Source: Henckelia pumila (taxonomy: Eukaryota; Streptophyta; Magnoliopsida; Lamiales; Gesneriaceae). Taken from it: a DNA stretch of 64,000 nucleotides. Below, one piece after another: positions 1-13,272 of this stretch; the first letter of the stretch is position 1; every line of letters starts with the position of its first letter. The position numbers were made by a program, and so were the translations under genes. The stretch is taken from contig NC_133122.1 of assembly GCF_033568475.1 (NCBI RefSeq), positions 8,949,201 through 9,013,200 of the forward strand, given 5' to 3'. The notes under the pieces are model-generated. The model was not told the DNA's origin. It did not search any database and saw nothing but the letters and a program-made list of their open reading frames with translations.

Positions 1-640
1 TTGCAAGATATGAGATTCATCAGGTTGATACTTTCGAAGAATTGAAACATGAAAGACATCATGAATTCCAGACAAAGATATAGGAAGAGCGAGTCGATAA
101 GCAAGATTTCCTATCTTCTCGAGTATCTCATACGGCCCAATAAATCGTGGAGATAAGTTTCCTCATTTTCCAAATCTGACTGTGCCCTTGCAATGTTTGA
201 AATCCTTCAAGCACACTCTATCCCCTTTTTCACAAGCGATAACGCCCGACCGTCGACCACGTAACATTCGCATATCTGATTGTCTGATGCTGATGCTGTT
301 CTCATTTCCTGATGTATCACCTTTACCTTCTCAGTCATCTGTCTGATCATATCTGGTCCCAATTCAGGCACCCTAGACACATCGTCCCAATACATATGAT
401 GCGATCGACACTTTTTCCCATCTAATGCTTCCAATGGAGCCATCTCTCTACTCGTCTGATAACTGTTATAGTAAGAGATAATTCCACAAGTGGTATAGAA
501 TTTCTTAGCCATGTAATACCAAACTCAAGTATCACAGCTCTAAGCATATCCTCGAGAGTCTTGAATGGTACGTTCGAGATTGTCTGTCAGTTTGAGGATG
601 ATAACGGTACTCAAAATGTAAAGCGCATACCTAGAGCTTC
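1..640 (-). pseudogene. gypsy integrase C-terminal remnant (family G element, cut by window edge)
   Basis: Reading the minus strand gives the end of a Ty3/gypsy integrase in several frames: a DGQSER-like region near 600, a [12 protein letters not shown] stretch, then MAPLEALDGKKCRS (normally [11 protein letters not shown]) and a GPDMI segment in the 207-512 frame. [20 protein letters not shown] module lies at about 60-150 and is followed by HDVFHVSILRKY. Integrase inserts the cDNA copy into host DNA; the GPF/Y module and the expected chromodomain-like tail belong to plant chromoviruses. Frameshifts and stops make this copy inactive, and the far end lies outside the window. It is the downstream part of the gag at 4052-4865. 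Confidence 0.8.
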
Positions 641-3600
641 TTGTAGGCTATACTCCAAAAGTGCGAAGTAAATCTAGGATCTCAATCAGAATACAATCGA
701 CTCTTTGGCATAACCGTGCAGTCTTACCACTTCTCGAATATAGAGAATTGCCATGTAGTCGTGTCGATAAGTCATTCGATGGGGAAATAAAACACGCAGA
801 TTTCGTACATCTGTCAATGATCACGCCCACTAGCGATCGCAAACTCGGGATGATCGCAGGTAACTTCGTCACAATTCCATTGGGAGATAATGTGATCCCC
901 ACTTCCATTCAAGGAATTAGATAGACCTCTGTAATTCAGCCTATATGGTTTCTTTCTGCTGCCTTCACCTGTTGGAGAATTCAGACATTTTGATACACAT
1001 TCTGTCACATCAGACTTCATTTGTTTCCACCAGTACTGATTTTTCACAATCGTTGTACATTTTTCTCGCTACCAGAGTTCGTGCTGTGAACACTGAATCG
1101 ACTACATTGAGCTTCTGTCAAAATATTATGTCTCAAATCTGAAAGACCGGGAACAACAATTCAGTTATTACACATACTAGAATATCATCATAAATAAACG
1201 TTGTACTCAGGACTCATGGTCTTCATCTGTATCATTTCAATCGATTTCTGAACATTCAAATCAGATTTCTCATGCTTCTTTGACACTGATGATCAACCAA
1301 ATTCAGGCTAAAAACTGATAGCACACTTAATTCTCATCGGTCTTCTATCCTGATCTCAACACTATATATCCAGAAATAGAGCAATCTTAAAATCATAATT
1401 AGAATACACCTTATAGCTAATTAAGCCAAGCGAATAAGACACATACCTTGCCTACTCTAGTGGGCATCAGCTTGCTGGCATTTGACTTCGTCCTGGATTA
1501 ATATTATTGATTTTCACAGTCGAAATCCTTCAATTTAAATCGTGGCCCATCCTTCGTTGTCTCATGGTTTCAGTTCAGATTGTGAAAAAAAAACAGAGTA
1601 CTTCAGACTTTTGTGAATCAGAAAAGCATTTCGGAATTTTTCTCACCATATACTAATAATGTCGCCAAAAACTTCAATGCCAAAAAACAATAGCTGCTCA
1701 ATGCTCAAGATCATGAATTGGATATCTGACTTCTTGTGCGTTTCCAGTTGTCGATGAAGCCATAAGCGACATAACATGTCCTTTCTATACATCAAAATTT
1801 ACATCCCAAACCTCGGTGAGAAGGCATCACAAATAAACAACATAATCACCAGTACCTTTGGAATGGAAAGTGTCAAGATCTGGTGCTATAGTCAACCTCT
1901 TCTCTCAGCCTCAAGAAAACTGGCTTTTTCACACGCTTCAGACCAACACAAAACGTGTTTCCGGGATGAATATTCTTTTCTGGGTGTAAGCTGGTTTGGT
2001 AAATAGGCTTCTGAGCAATGAGGACGGGGATTAAGCAGGTTCTTAGGGGATTAAATTGACGAAAAAAATCCTGACCCAAACCCATAAAACTTCTTGATTT
2101 CTGGCATCAGACGTCGAGGTCTCTGCCAACTGATCACAGCTTCCAAACTTTACTTAGGATCAATGGAATTCCATCTCTTGATATAATATGACCCATAAAT
2201 ATCCACCTGTTTCAACTCAAAACTCACATTTGGGATAGCTTAAAGCAAACAGTTTCTCCTCTCTCATACGACTTCCAAATCTGCTTCTCAAGTGGTCGCG
2301 AGGCATGGTCACATAATATTCTTTGGAGTAAAATTCAAAATGTCCATCGATAAATCTGATCACGAAATCATCTAGATACGCTTTGAAATACTCTATTCAC
2401 TTAATCCTCATATAATTACTATTGGTGCAGGTTCGTTGGACAATAAATTTTGTAATTGGCCATACCTGGTTTTTTCTAAACTGCAGGTCTTGGGGATTAT
2501 CTTCAATCTCTTTTTTTTACCCCCCTCAGGTTGATGATAGCCGCAGATCGTAAATTCAATCTTCGATATATACTGACGAGCCCTGAAATTGAATTCAAAT
2601 AAATGCATCGATGCGGAGGTAAAAGGATAGTCGATTCTTTACCGTTGCCTTTGCTTCAAATTGCGGATTGGTATGTCAGCGTTGTCATACCATAGGCCCT
2701 CATGGATCCGTCTTTCTAGTTCTCTTAACCAAACAAATCCACTATCAGCAAGCGCCCCAAGGAACGAAACACTCGCGTCTGAATTTAAAACCTTTGGCTA
2801 ACAAATCTTCAAGCTGCTTCTTTTCAATTCTTTCAATTCAATTGGTGGCCCATACGGTAAGGTGCTTTCTGATATCGGTTGTGCTACCCTGCATCATCAT
2901 ATTCCAATACTGAAGTCTACCTCTCGAAATGGGAGGCAAATCCTGCGAATCTACTTTTTACAGGGAAAACATTTTTCCAGCGAAACTCAACTTAAACCAC
3001 CACCAAAAATGGAAAAGTCAGCCAATTTCGGGCTAGTCATATTTAGTACAAACTATTCCAAAAAACTGCGCTTTAAAAAATTAAATTTGAAAAAGAAAAT
3101 ACAAAATTTCCCTCTGCCGCTTTTCTGTAATTAAATCAGTCATAGAAAGAACAAAATATCAAAGGAATTCTGGCTCGTGATACCTTACCATAGAATTTCC
3201 ATTCGGCAGCCATATCAGGTCTGAATTCTTACAATTTTTTATCTGGAAAACAAGTCAACTGCTAGGTCTGTAACTTGGTTAACATATCAATTCCGATTAC
3301 TACCAATCAAAATCAGACAACACGCGTACAAAAACACAATTCAACCTCAATCTCATGACCACTCAAACTGTAATATAAAATTTCGTTACAGACTTCACTG
3401 ATAATGATACCTCTTCCCAAAGGTAATGAAATAGGACACTACAGTAGCCTAACTGGGTTTCAACAAGCAAATCATGTAATTGCCAAAACAAATTGCTCAA
3501 AATATAAAATTGTGTGTGATGCACTAGTAAGCAAATAAACCCCACATTAGGCAGGAGTAACCATAAATGGAACACGTTACCTGCAATCACATCATCAGAT
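641..3600 (-). pseudogene. decayed gypsy pol interior (expected RNase H-RT-protease zone)
   Basis: This sits between an integrase remnant and a gag remnant of the same minus-strand element, so by order it should hold protease, reverse transcriptase and RNase H. I could not follow a conserved RT block (the FIDD box or the FVKKKDGS stretch) in any frame, and the open frames here are short and unlike pol. It is either very decayed or partly replaced by other repeat DNA. The assignment rests on position only. Confidence 0.45.
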
Positions 3601-4051
3601 GGATGCAGCTTGTGCTTGCTCCATCTAGTCAGTCTGTCTAAAAACACTCGTGCGCTTGTTGTCCCTCTTCTGCACTGAACTCCCAGGTTGATTACCTCCA
3701 GTAAACGGCTCTGTGACGGTGAGCCCTGAGGTTGGAATGGGAATGCACGTGGAGGATGGGGCTTTGACCTCTTCTGGCTGTGTCACTTGCTTCGAGAATT
3801 CCAACTTGCATAACCCTGTGCACCTCCCAGAACTCTCTGCTAGCTGTCCATAAGTGGGAATACTCTCGCAAAATGACCAGGTTGTTGGCAAATGTGGACA
3901 ATTAGCCAAACACTACTTTGCATTGCTCATTGGTATGACCATCCCCTCATTTGGCGAAAAACAATAAACATCAGGAAGTATAAGGGATTTATTGTCCACC
4001 TCTAAAAACTGTATGGATCCACTGGAACTAGAAGCGGTAACCACCTGGGCG
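3601..4051 (-). pseudogene. gag zinc-knuckle and gag-protease junction remnant
   Basis: On the minus strand around 3905-3840 a shifted frame reads a CQQPGHFARV-like string, the middle of a CCHC knuckle (CxxCxxxGHxxxxC), with the last cysteine lost and a one-base frame change inside it. It follows directly on the Gly/Ser/Lys-rich tail of the gag at 4052-4528. The knuckle binds retroelement RNA in the virus-like particle. Downstream the reading is broken into short frames. Confidence 0.5.
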
Positions 4052-4865
4052 TTAAAACTGTTTGCCTTTGCCTTTGAAGAAATTTTTCTTACCACTACTA
4101 CTACCTCCAGTATAAAATCGAGGTGGTGGTGGAATTTGTGGCTGCACTTGCGGTTGTCTCATTGGCTGTGGCACAAACTGTGCTCCTCTTTGCCTCAGTA
4201 TCCCTGCTTCAGCTCCCTTTGCACGATTAAGAGCATCGGCAAAGTTATTCGGTTTTCCCGAATTGACAAGGGTGAACACATTTGGATTTAAGCCATATAT
4301 AAACTGATCAGCTTGAGCTTCATCACTTTCAGCAACATGTGGAGCAAACTTGATTAGGCTGGTAAACTTTGCAACATATTCTTCAATATTCATTTGACCC
4401 TGTTGCAAACTACCAAACTCCGCTCCCTTGTCCTTCCGATAAGAAACAGGAAAGAATCGTTGATAGAAAGCAGTTTTAAAAACAGCCCATGTAATAACTG
4501 TACCTCGATGTTCAACTGCTCTCTTCATTTGCTATTTACCACCTTTTCGCAAGGCCATGTAGTTGATGAATTATTAATCTCACAAAACGATCACCTTTAT
4601 AGTCGAGGGACTCAAATAACTGCTCGATATCATCTAACCAATTCTCACAGTCAACATAATTTTCAGTTCCTTGCAAATTTGGTGGTTTGAATGACTGTAA
4701 TCGTTTCAAAAGTTTCTCCATCGGATTAGCATCACCAAACACATCAGCAGAAGTACTACTCTGTCCATGGTCAGGTGCTGTCACTGGTATCTGTGCAACA
4801 TTAGTATGCTCTGGCTGATTCATTGCCAAAGTTTGTCTAGTAGTCGGTGCTGGTCGGGGAGGCAT
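4052..4865 (-). pseudogene. gypsy gag (capsid) with one frameshift
   Basis: Two minus-strand frames form one gag. 4536-4865 starts MPPRPAPTTRQ and contains FKPPNLQGTEN and CENWLDDIEQLFESL, the start of a retrotrans_gag domain. 4052-4528 continues with WAVFKTAFYQRFFP and QGQMNIEEYVAKFTSL, then a Pro/Gln-rich and Gly/Ser/Lys-rich basic tail. The capsid protein packages element RNA. The frame breaks near 4530, where WW-type residues should join the halves. Its ATG lies about 300 bp inside the primer site at 5161-5174, a normal leader length. The identification as Ty3/gypsy gag is firm; the element is dead. Confidence 0.85.
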
Positions 4866-5160
4866 ATCTGATAATCAAACATATTAGTGTACAATTCATC
4901 ATAACATCATAACACAATTCTGTTTCAGTTCCTCCTCTGATAAAACACACAATGCCTTCTCAAGAGATCGAGTTCTGATTCAATTTGCCAGTCTAACATG
5001 CTTCCAATGATATCAGATAACAGATAACATGCAAGTCTTAAAGCTGTAAATCAGTTCAGATAATAACCATGCTTCAAGCATAAAGACATAATTAAATTAA
5101 AATAGAAGACTCGATCTAGCCCCGCTACATCTATCTCTCAGTCCGTAGAAAATTTAATGC

Positions 5161-5174
5161 CCTTCTAGATACCA
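5161..5174 (-). other. primer-binding site of family G element (altered)
   Basis: On the minus strand this reads TGGTATCTAGAAGG, a mutated form of the tRNA-iMet-complementary TGGTATCAGAGC. It lies three bases from the LTR edge at 5178. The homologous LTR at 46661 has the unaltered form at 46649-46658. Confidence 0.75.
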
Positions 5175-5177
5175 CCT

Positions 5178-7560
5178 TGTTTGTGGGGAACCTTCGGGGG
5201 AGTTTTGCCTAAATCCTCAATTCCTATGGCCAATTAAAACGATTAATAAACAATTAATCATGTATATTAACAAAATACTCCAAAACCAATTGGTATTTTT
5301 TTTTTAAACTTGGACCTCGCTCGATCGGTTAAATCCTACCGATCGAGCGGAGCTAGAAATCTCATTCTCTTCGGGTCTGAGTCATAATTTTCGCTTCGCT
5401 CGATCAGTCAAATCCTATACCGATCGATTAGCCGAGCAAGAATAATTTAAGTTTCCTGCTAAATAAAAACGGGCCTCGCTCGATTCGGCTTAAATTAAAC
5501 CGATCGGAGCGGACACCTCTCCTGTCACAGAAAAACAGCAGAAGTTATTTTCTGTCAAAAACATGAAATCAAAAAGCATGAATCCTTCAACAAACATGCG
5601 ATTCGAAACATGTCATACAATCCTAGAAATATGGCATATCATACTAGTTGGTAAACTTCCTAGCATCCAACCGTAACGGATTATTACATCAAACGAATCA
5701 TCTAGAAAAAAAAAAGGTGTTAATTACGAACAAACCTGTTAAAACCAAATTTTCATAAGGAATTTCAATGTCCTAAACCTTCGTCCATCACAAACAATTT
5801 GATGTATTTCTACAACACAAAACTTCAGCTAAAACCCGAGTCCGTCACTTGTTAAACTCTCTCCCAAGCCTGTTCAATGTCCGTCTTTGACCATCTCCGG
5901 CCCCCTCTATTGCCATGCAGCACAAATACAAAACAAAGCAACAACCGGATAAACTCCTGGCTGAGAAATCATTTCCCAGTATTTAAATCTACATAAATAT
6001 AGTGCGTTTACAGAAATCATATCAAACTCTATGTTATAATCCGACTCAATAATTAGAGTAAATAAAACGGGCCATATATCGATCAAGCATTGATTCATAA
6101 TTCGTCGTTTCCACCAAGATCCATAACCGCATCTTGAAATGGATATTTCCATCTATCGTAGTCGTCTCAGGGGGGGGGGGGAAACTACTTTAAATTAAGT
6201 AAAAATATTAAGAGGATTCGGCCTCAGGGAAATCTTGGCCATAGAATTTCAATTCAACTTAATATCATAATTCCCCCCCCCCGTAATTCTTATCGACTCA
6301 ACTCAAAAGATTCCACACTACCTCGGGGGATGGAATCGACAACATTCATAAAAAAAATCAAAACGATTATAAAACAAAATGTATGTGGATTTAGGTCCGA
6401 CGGGACAACTCAAAGAAAGGCATCATTCACAGAAGCTTTTCAAATCACCTGACTCGCAATGTCGTCTTGTACACCTTCGTATTTATCGGTTCTGAATACT
6501 TCCAAATCGAGAAATATAACAATCATAACATTATATAATCAAACCTTCATTTCAAGGATGATCAATCCAACTAAAATCTGCATCAAAACTCATCAATATA
6601 ACTTCAATACAATCACTTCAAAACCTCAAAGGCAAACTTAATTTGCACCGAGTTCACAGTCGGCGACTTATTATTGAGTTGATCTAGCTTGGGAAACTAA
6701 TATGAAATGTAACGATTAATGGTCAAAAAGAAACATCGGTATACATATCACAAGATCCTCACAGCTCTCAATCATAGGCTATCAAAGCGACTTCAAAACC
6801 ATAAACCGGCGGACTGTAGAGATTTGAAAATTCTGGTAAACCGACGGAACAATATCGAAATCATTTCATCAACTCATATCAACAATATTAAACTTATAAA
6901 AAAACCAGAAACATATCAATATAATTTCCACAATATTCAGCAGATATGTAGCCTCGAATCAATTAAGCTAGAAAAATAAATGAAGAAACACAATCGATAG
7001 CCGTTTCGTGTCGATTATGCTTGAAAATAAACAGTACAACACCTCAAAGGAACCATGCTCATATGCAAATCGCTAACTGATCTCTGCCATATCTTGATTT
7101 CTTCAAAAACATGATGAAATACATAAAGGAAAACTTACGTAAAATCGAAGGCCTCATCACAAAGGGATTCCAGAACTATCTTCGCGAATCGAAATCGGAT
7201 AACCGAAGCAAAAAGTTACAAAGATTTGAAGATCGGACTTTCAAATAAAAACGAAGATCTCGGACTTCTCTGTTCTGAAAATCTGAAGGAAAATATGGAA
7301 GTTTTTCTAACACGTGCACATGCATGATAAATCAACAATTAATAATCTGATAACCTTCAATTTAAAATTGCCCAATTTAGCCCCTCAATTTCCTAAATAT
7401 TTGCAATTTGCGTCCTCGACCCTCTTTTTAATTCAATTTCAATTCTAAATAATTTAAGAATAATAGAATTTAAATCAAAACTCTAAATATTCCCAAATTA
7501 AATATACTTCGATTAAAATTAAATAAGTTCAAATTAAATCATATAATCCCGGGTCTTACA
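5178..7560 (-). repeat. 5' LTR of the family G gypsy element
   Basis: On the minus strand the repeat starts TGTAAGACCCGGG at 7560 and ends next to the primer site at 5178 (about 2.38 kb). It aligns by eye along its length with 46661-49101 and more distantly with 29525-31584. It holds three inverted repeats at 5318-5511. Homopolymer runs G12 (6170-6181) and C10 (6273-6282) are odd and absent from the other copy. It was inserted into the palindrome-bearing LTR that resumes at 7561. The minus-oriented ORFs inside are chance. Confidence 0.85.
5318..5511. repeat. three inverted repeats with GCTCGATCGG arms
   Basis: Unit 1 is a perfect 11-bp inverted repeat, CGCTCGATCGG at 5318-5328 and its complement at 5339-5349, with a 10-base centre. 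Unit 2 (about 5396-5437) and unit 3 (5477-5511) keep the CGCTCGAT and CCGATC halves with small changes. They are spaced about 78-80 bp, inside the last 350 bp of the LTR. The homologous LTR has the same three-unit layout at 46796-46974. Confidence 0.8.
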
Positions 7561-8711
7561 TATGTGATCGGAACTTTCCGAAGTAGGGATCCGAGCTTCC
7601 GATCGTGATAAATCGAATTTGTGTCATGCACGAGGAGATCGGAACGTCCGATATTCATCTATAAATAGGGAGTTCGAAATTCAGATTTGTGCAGCAATTT
7701 CACCTCTTACCTCGCGTTTCTTTAGTGGTTTTTAAGGGTTTTAATATTCTTTGGCGAGAAGACGGGCCTTGACGAGGAGTTTCCGAATTCATAGCAGAGT
7801 TTTGCCCATGTTTTTGGGCCATTGACTTCAAAGGGCTGAAGATGGACGCATGTATAATTCTAGACTCTTAGTAGCTATTTGAAGTAGCTAGTACTCTAGT
7901 TAAGACTTTGAAATCGGTATTAGTGATACTAGATTATCATGAATTGTAGTGCTGGACTGTAGATGCTAGGGATATCTAGACAACGGATTAGGTTATGTTC
8001 GAGATACCCTGACTGAGTATACATTTCCTATGTGTAGCATGATATATATGACATTATTTTCTCTCCATATTTTATGTCACGATATTATGCTTCATTCATT
8101 ATAATATTGAGCTATTATCCTTGAGATATCCTGTAGTAGGGTGCTCACCCTAAGTATTAGTGGAGGGTTGGACACGTGGACTCGGGATTAGGTCACCTAT
8201 ATCCACTGTTGGGTATGTGAGCCATAGCCTGGTGCAACGACGCAAAGTGCTACATACCTTGGGCTCGAGTTTTTTGAGCAGTATTCTTGACCTTGAGTCT
8301 TGGTAACCCGTACTCTTGCATTCATGCTCATATAGTATTTGTATACTCATACTCTTGTGCTGAGCTTAGTTCGCTCACGTCAATGTTTTTGTTTTTCTTG
8401 GACACCCCATTCGACTGGACAGACCTCAGGTTGGACGGAACAGGAGGTTCAGGGAGGACTTAGTTGCAGGTTTTGGCAACTAAAGAGAGTTAGTTCAGCA
8501 GGACGTTTTGTCTTTATTTTGCTGTTTGGTTGGATACTGAGTAATTTTATTCGATATGGTTGTACTAAATTCAGAATTTATAGATTTAGTACCTTGGGTT
8601 GTATTATTTGTTTTAGTTTTCGATGTGTTTTTATCTGGTTATGTTTTACTTAAGATTATTGCATGCTTAAGCTTATGGATTAGTTGGTGAATCACAGTGT
8701 GGGTCACTACA
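7561..8711 (+). repeat. 5'-truncated LTR of palindrome-bearing gypsy family P
   Basis: The plus strand is a diverged match to the minus strand of 53837-55136. Shared blocks include a GAGATACCCTGACTGAGTAT-like stretch near 8000, the CTACATACC stretch near 8255 and a GGGTCACTACA end at 8701-8711. The left end was lost to the family G insertion at 7560, so the TGTAGTAG start is missing. A TATA box lies at 7660-7667 with three palindromes upstream. The 104-residue frame at 8339-8653 is LTR sequence, not a gene. Confidence 0.75.
7566..7667 (+). promoter_or_regulatory. LTR promoter: three GATCGGA/TCCGATC palindromes and a TATA box
   Basis: GATCGGAACTTTCCGAAG starts at 7566, a CCGAGCTTCCGATC half-matching unit lies near 7591, and GATCGGAACGTCCGATA at 7637-7653. 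TATAAATA follows at 7660-7667. The same arrangement occurs in four other LTRs of this window. Assignment as a U3 core promoter is by the TATA box and homology. Confidence 0.7.
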
Positions 8712-8717
8712 TTTTTA

Positions 8718-8730
8718 TGGTACAAGAGCA
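8718..8730 (+). other. degenerate primer-binding site (family P)
   Basis: TGGTACAAGAGCA differs at two positions from TGGTATCAGAGCA and follows the LTR end at 8711 by six bases. It marks the start of the interior of this plus-strand element. Confidence 0.7.
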
Positions 8731-11063
8731 TTCATTAGGAATCTTTGGGACATAGTACTGTTATATTTTGGATTGACTTAGTTTAATCTTGTAGATTACT
8801 GAATGAATTCGGAGATGATATCAACGACAGAGTCAGGATAGGAAGGATCATGCATTTCTCCGAGATCGCTATCTATAGGACCATCGACAAAGAATTGACT
8901 CATATGGATTCTGGCAAGATTGGACCGCAAGAGATGATCAATAATGAGACTCCAGGCATATCAAAGGATTGGTTGGAGTTCGTGAGATGCTGCTGTCCAT
9001 CCAGCCTTGATCTGGGAAGATATCCCTGAAGATTATCCATAAGTAGTTGGAAAGATTTTCATAAAGATCTTGTCTGGTCTACCAGATAAGGAAGCCAACA
9101 ATATTTGCAAGGATATAGTAGATTAATAAGATCTTTTAGATCTTGTAAGGAAGAGGGTTCGACAACAGTCTACATGGACTTTTGACTGAAGACGGACAAA
9201 AACCTAACGTTCAAGATTACTAGACAGAATGCAAGATTTCCGCTATTAGACAGATGGTTGATGATACACAAGATGATTTTGATGGATGAGTCTAATTGGG
9301 TATATCTAGTTGAATTTTGGTTGTAAACATTTGAATCATTTGTATTAATTATTCAAGATATTTGATGTTTCAGTTTATTGTACATCTTTTGGGTGTAATT
9401 TGATTTGGGTTTAAACTAATTGTTTTTATTACTTGGCATTGTAATAAGAATTGTACAAAATTTGGATTAGTGGTTCAAGTATTGTGATCTTTGGAGATTT
9501 TCTTGATTCGATTTCAGTATTTTGTTGATAAGATATTCAACTACAGTGATTTGGGATATATCTGTATAATCGATTTTGAGTTATACATGTTTCATATGTT
9601 TAGTTCTAGGTGTTTTCTCTAGAATATTCTAGTAAGTCATTGACTTTGAGATTTGTGCCATGGATGTGTTTTCATCATGGGCTTGATTCATACTAGTTTA
9701 TTGTATGATTTTGTTCTATGCAGATTTCCCTAAACCAGTTGAGTTGAATTGACCTTGTTAGGTTGATTGTCGTGTGATGATGAACCTCATCAGGGGCACA
9801 GTGATGGTTGATACCAAGCACCCTGGACTGTGATGACTTACGACTAGACAAAGAGGAGGCGCGGACCTATGCCAGCATTACTCTAAAAGCCTTTCATGCT
9901 TCAGGAGGAGAGGTGTACAGGGGAGGCTACCTCAGTTTGGTAGTTTTGCAACAGTCACGGAAGGGGATATAACTATTAGACATTTGGATTATCTCGTATG
10001 AGATATAGTTTGATACCAGATTTAGTATCTAATGAAATTATTTATCGTATGACTTCGTCAGAGATACGGACTAAGAATTTCTTTATTCAGAATAGTCTTG
10101 GAAATGGATATTCCTCAACGAGTGATCGTTTTCAACAAATAGGATTATGAATTTGTTATTGGGATTTAATTAAATGGATAATCTAGTATGTGGATAGATT
10201 AAATACCAATGATTATTTAGATTATCGTCCAATTTTGTCAGAGATATGGAATGAGGTATTCTTGTGATAAATTATCCAAGACAGTGGATGATTCTTTAAA
10301 TGGATTTAGTCCAGGGCTTATTTCTTGAGTTAGTGTCCATTTTGATTCGACATGAAAAACTTTGATAGTAGATACAGATTGATGCAGGATCAGTGACAAT
10401 AATTACTATTGGTTATTGTCTAAAAACATCAGAGATAGGTGGAACAAACTCAGTATTTGGGAATCTTGCGATTCCTAGTGTTTTGGAATTAGATGACTTC
10501 TTGAGAAGTTATAACTTAGAGATCAGAGTTTGTTGATCAACAGTAAAATTTCTAGTGATCAAGAACTGGTAAGTGGTTACCTTAATTGATTGATCTTTTC
10601 AGGTTAAGTGTGAGCCACAGTGAACCATTACAAGTAGATAATACTGATTAGTATGATGAGTATCGATTTGTAATTCAGTGATGGATATTGTGGATTTTGA
10701 GGTAATTGTGAAAGTTTCTATAAGCCTGGCATGCTTAGGGACTTAACCAGATAGTGATAACTCAAAAATATGTTTAGATCCACATGGATTGTTGACATAG
10801 TAATGTTAACCCTAGTTTGCTATAGTGTTGGCATCAGTCAGAAACAAGATGAACGAATCAGTATGGTCAAACAGTTTGATTTTAATTAACTATGAATTTG
10901 ATTCAGTCACAAATGTGTTTCTATGTAAATCTATTGCAAGACACAGATAGTGAAACCAGTAACAGATAAAGTAAGTATTCCTTATTAGATTAATGTTGAC
11001 TTGATTTTGTACTTAGCTTGGTACTAGAGTTTGTTTACCCAGTAATCTGAGACTAGACTGGAT
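8731..11063 (+). other. non-coding interior of the family P element
   Basis: These 2.3 kb lie between the primer site and the gypsy K insertion at 11064. I see no open frame of 60 codons and no gag, protease or RT motif. Composition is AT-rich and the sequence is unique in the window. It may be a heavily decayed gag region or the interior of a non-autonomous derivative. No hairpin array or other ordered structure stood out. Confidence 0.4.
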
Positions 11064-13272
11064 TGTAAAGTCCAAAAAATCCATTAAACTTGCTCACGAT
11101 TATTTAAACATAAATTTTTAATGATTTTATGCCTTAAATTGTTTAAGTTATGATTTAATGATTATGATTTCATGATTATGTTTATCTTACATTTAACAAT
11201 TTTGATTAAGTAAATGATTCCAGGTAGAGTTCGATTCTAGACTCGCGGGACGAGGCTAACCTATGAACGAGATAATAGAGTACATTTTTACGAGTATTTT
11301 AAGTATGATATTGATACATTTTTTTATAAATGAGTCAAAAGATAGCATTTTTATCAGACGAGTCGAGATGTGTTTCTTTGACTGCATTTTAAGCAATCAA
11401 TACACCATGTGCATTAATTATGAAAACTACACTTAACAACCTTATACCCTACATGTTAGTGATTCCCTTGACATATTCTATCAGACTTCTTCATTATCCT
11501 CCTCTCCCTTACAACGTTTTTCTCCTCCCCCTCACTATTCATCATCTCCTTCATCAAATCCTTCAAGATTCAAGTGAGTTTTTGGTACCAGTTTTTAGTT
11601 CGTCAAAGGTTTAGCTCGTCTCCGAAGTTTTGGATCAACTCCTCCTCCATTCAAGGCAAGTTTTTAAAGAATTTTAAACCACTATTCAAGATATATCTAT
11701 TTTGATAAGAAATGATGTGTGTTGATGAGTTTTATGCATGATTTTAAAGATTTGAGAAGCATAAAAGTATGAGGTTTATGATATCGTGATATGTAAGTTG
11801 TTCTTGTGAAATTCTTGATAAATAATGTGTGATGATAGATTCTTATGGTTTAGAGTTGGGAAAGGACTGATTTTGAAGGTGTGTGTTGAATTTTGAAGTG
11901 TTGAGTTAGTTTTAGTTAAAGCTTTGAAGCGTTGCATGTGTTGGGTTGTCTCGGATTAGCAACACTTGTTGCAATTTTGTGGATTAAGTCTATTGCAGTA
12001 ATCCAAATGAGATGAGGCTAATTGTATTTGAAAGATAACTCATATATCTACAACTTTAATGTTTTGAGTTTTGTCAAAATCATTCTATAAGATTGGCCAA
12101 AATCGCCCCGAAGTGTGTCAAGTGGTTTGAATTTTCGGCAGTGACACATCTCGGGAGAATAAGCATAACGTTTTACTGAAATATCCAATTAAGGTGCGGG
12201 TTTTGGAATTTGAAAGCTTAGATCAAGGACTAAAACTTTTATGCTTACCATGTTTTGAAATTCTGGGTGCAAGAACTCTAAATATCAGTATGAAGGCATA
12301 GCCACTACAGTGCAGCAGAGCTGACAATGCGCAAGTATAGCGCCCCAGCGCCTCTCTTCTAGCTCTGGAGCGCTGTAGCTTCGAATTAATTTTCTTAAGT
12401 TTTGATTTTTGAGACCTTAATTCATGGTTATGATATTTTAAGACTTCTAAAATATATTTAAGAGTTTCTATGCAAAAAGTTTCAAGTTTTAAGTCAAGAA
12501 CGAAAAGAACGACTTACGTGGACCGATTACGTTATGTGATGCATGTACATGTCTAAGTTTCTTTCATGAAACCTATGTTCAATATGAAAGTATGATTTTT
12601 ATCATTTATTACAAGCATGAAGTTATCGAGTAAAGTTTTATGTTCATGAAACAAAAGTTAAGATGGAAATTATGATGTTTCAATGATGCTTCATGATAAA
12701 TGAAATGATATGTTGATGAAATGAATAATGATGAAGCATGAATGAATAATGTTATGTTGAATTATGAAGATATAATATGTTGATGCATGAAAATATTTTG
12801 ATGTCTTATGTGTCTTTGTGGTGGCAATACGGGAACGGTACTCCGGTTTGGGCTCCGGAGGGGCCCTCCCAAATACGGCTCAATGTACGGGTTAGGTCCT
12901 CCGGGATGAGCTCCGGAGGGGCCTCCGAAAATGAAAGAACGAATGCTACGAGGCGTAATGCCATATGATTGTTGATCAACAAGAAAATATGAATGTGCCA
13001 TTATGACGGTTGCCACAATTTCGCATAATTCATCACCAAATGATAAGCTTATGTTATGTTATGTTAAGTTTAAATGATTATTGAAATCTCATGATTTTTA
13101 CTGCATACTCTTGCTGAGTCTTTAGACTCACTATACTTGAATGGTGTAGGTAATGAGGATGACATTTATGCATATGTCGATGAGTTCAATGCCGGGCATG
13201 AAGAAGAGCAAGGAGTCGGACCGGCGGGCGATGCATGAGTGTGTTATGTGTTGAGAGTGTTTGTGTCAAGTT
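11064..13272 (+). repeat. 5' LTR of gypsy K, first part
   Basis: Starts TGTAAAGTCC and matches 28123 onward with few substitutions to about 12250, where the 3' copy is cut. Interrupted at 13272 by copia A, which duplicated AAGTT (13268-13272). The rest is at 23193-23390, giving an intact LTR of about 2.4 kb. The zone 12834-12925 has GGGCTCCGGAGGGGCC-like repeats that form short GC stems. Confidence 0.9.

Noticed and set aside
8339..8653. 104-residue plus-strand ORF as a possible host gene
   Set aside because: It lies inside the family P LTR and aligns with non-coding LTR sequence elsewhere in the window.
11420..11614. Short hydrophobic ORF in the gypsy K LTR
   Set aside because: The same stretch occurs in the 3' LTR (28480-28680) with changes that break the frame; it is pyrimidine-rich LTR DNA.
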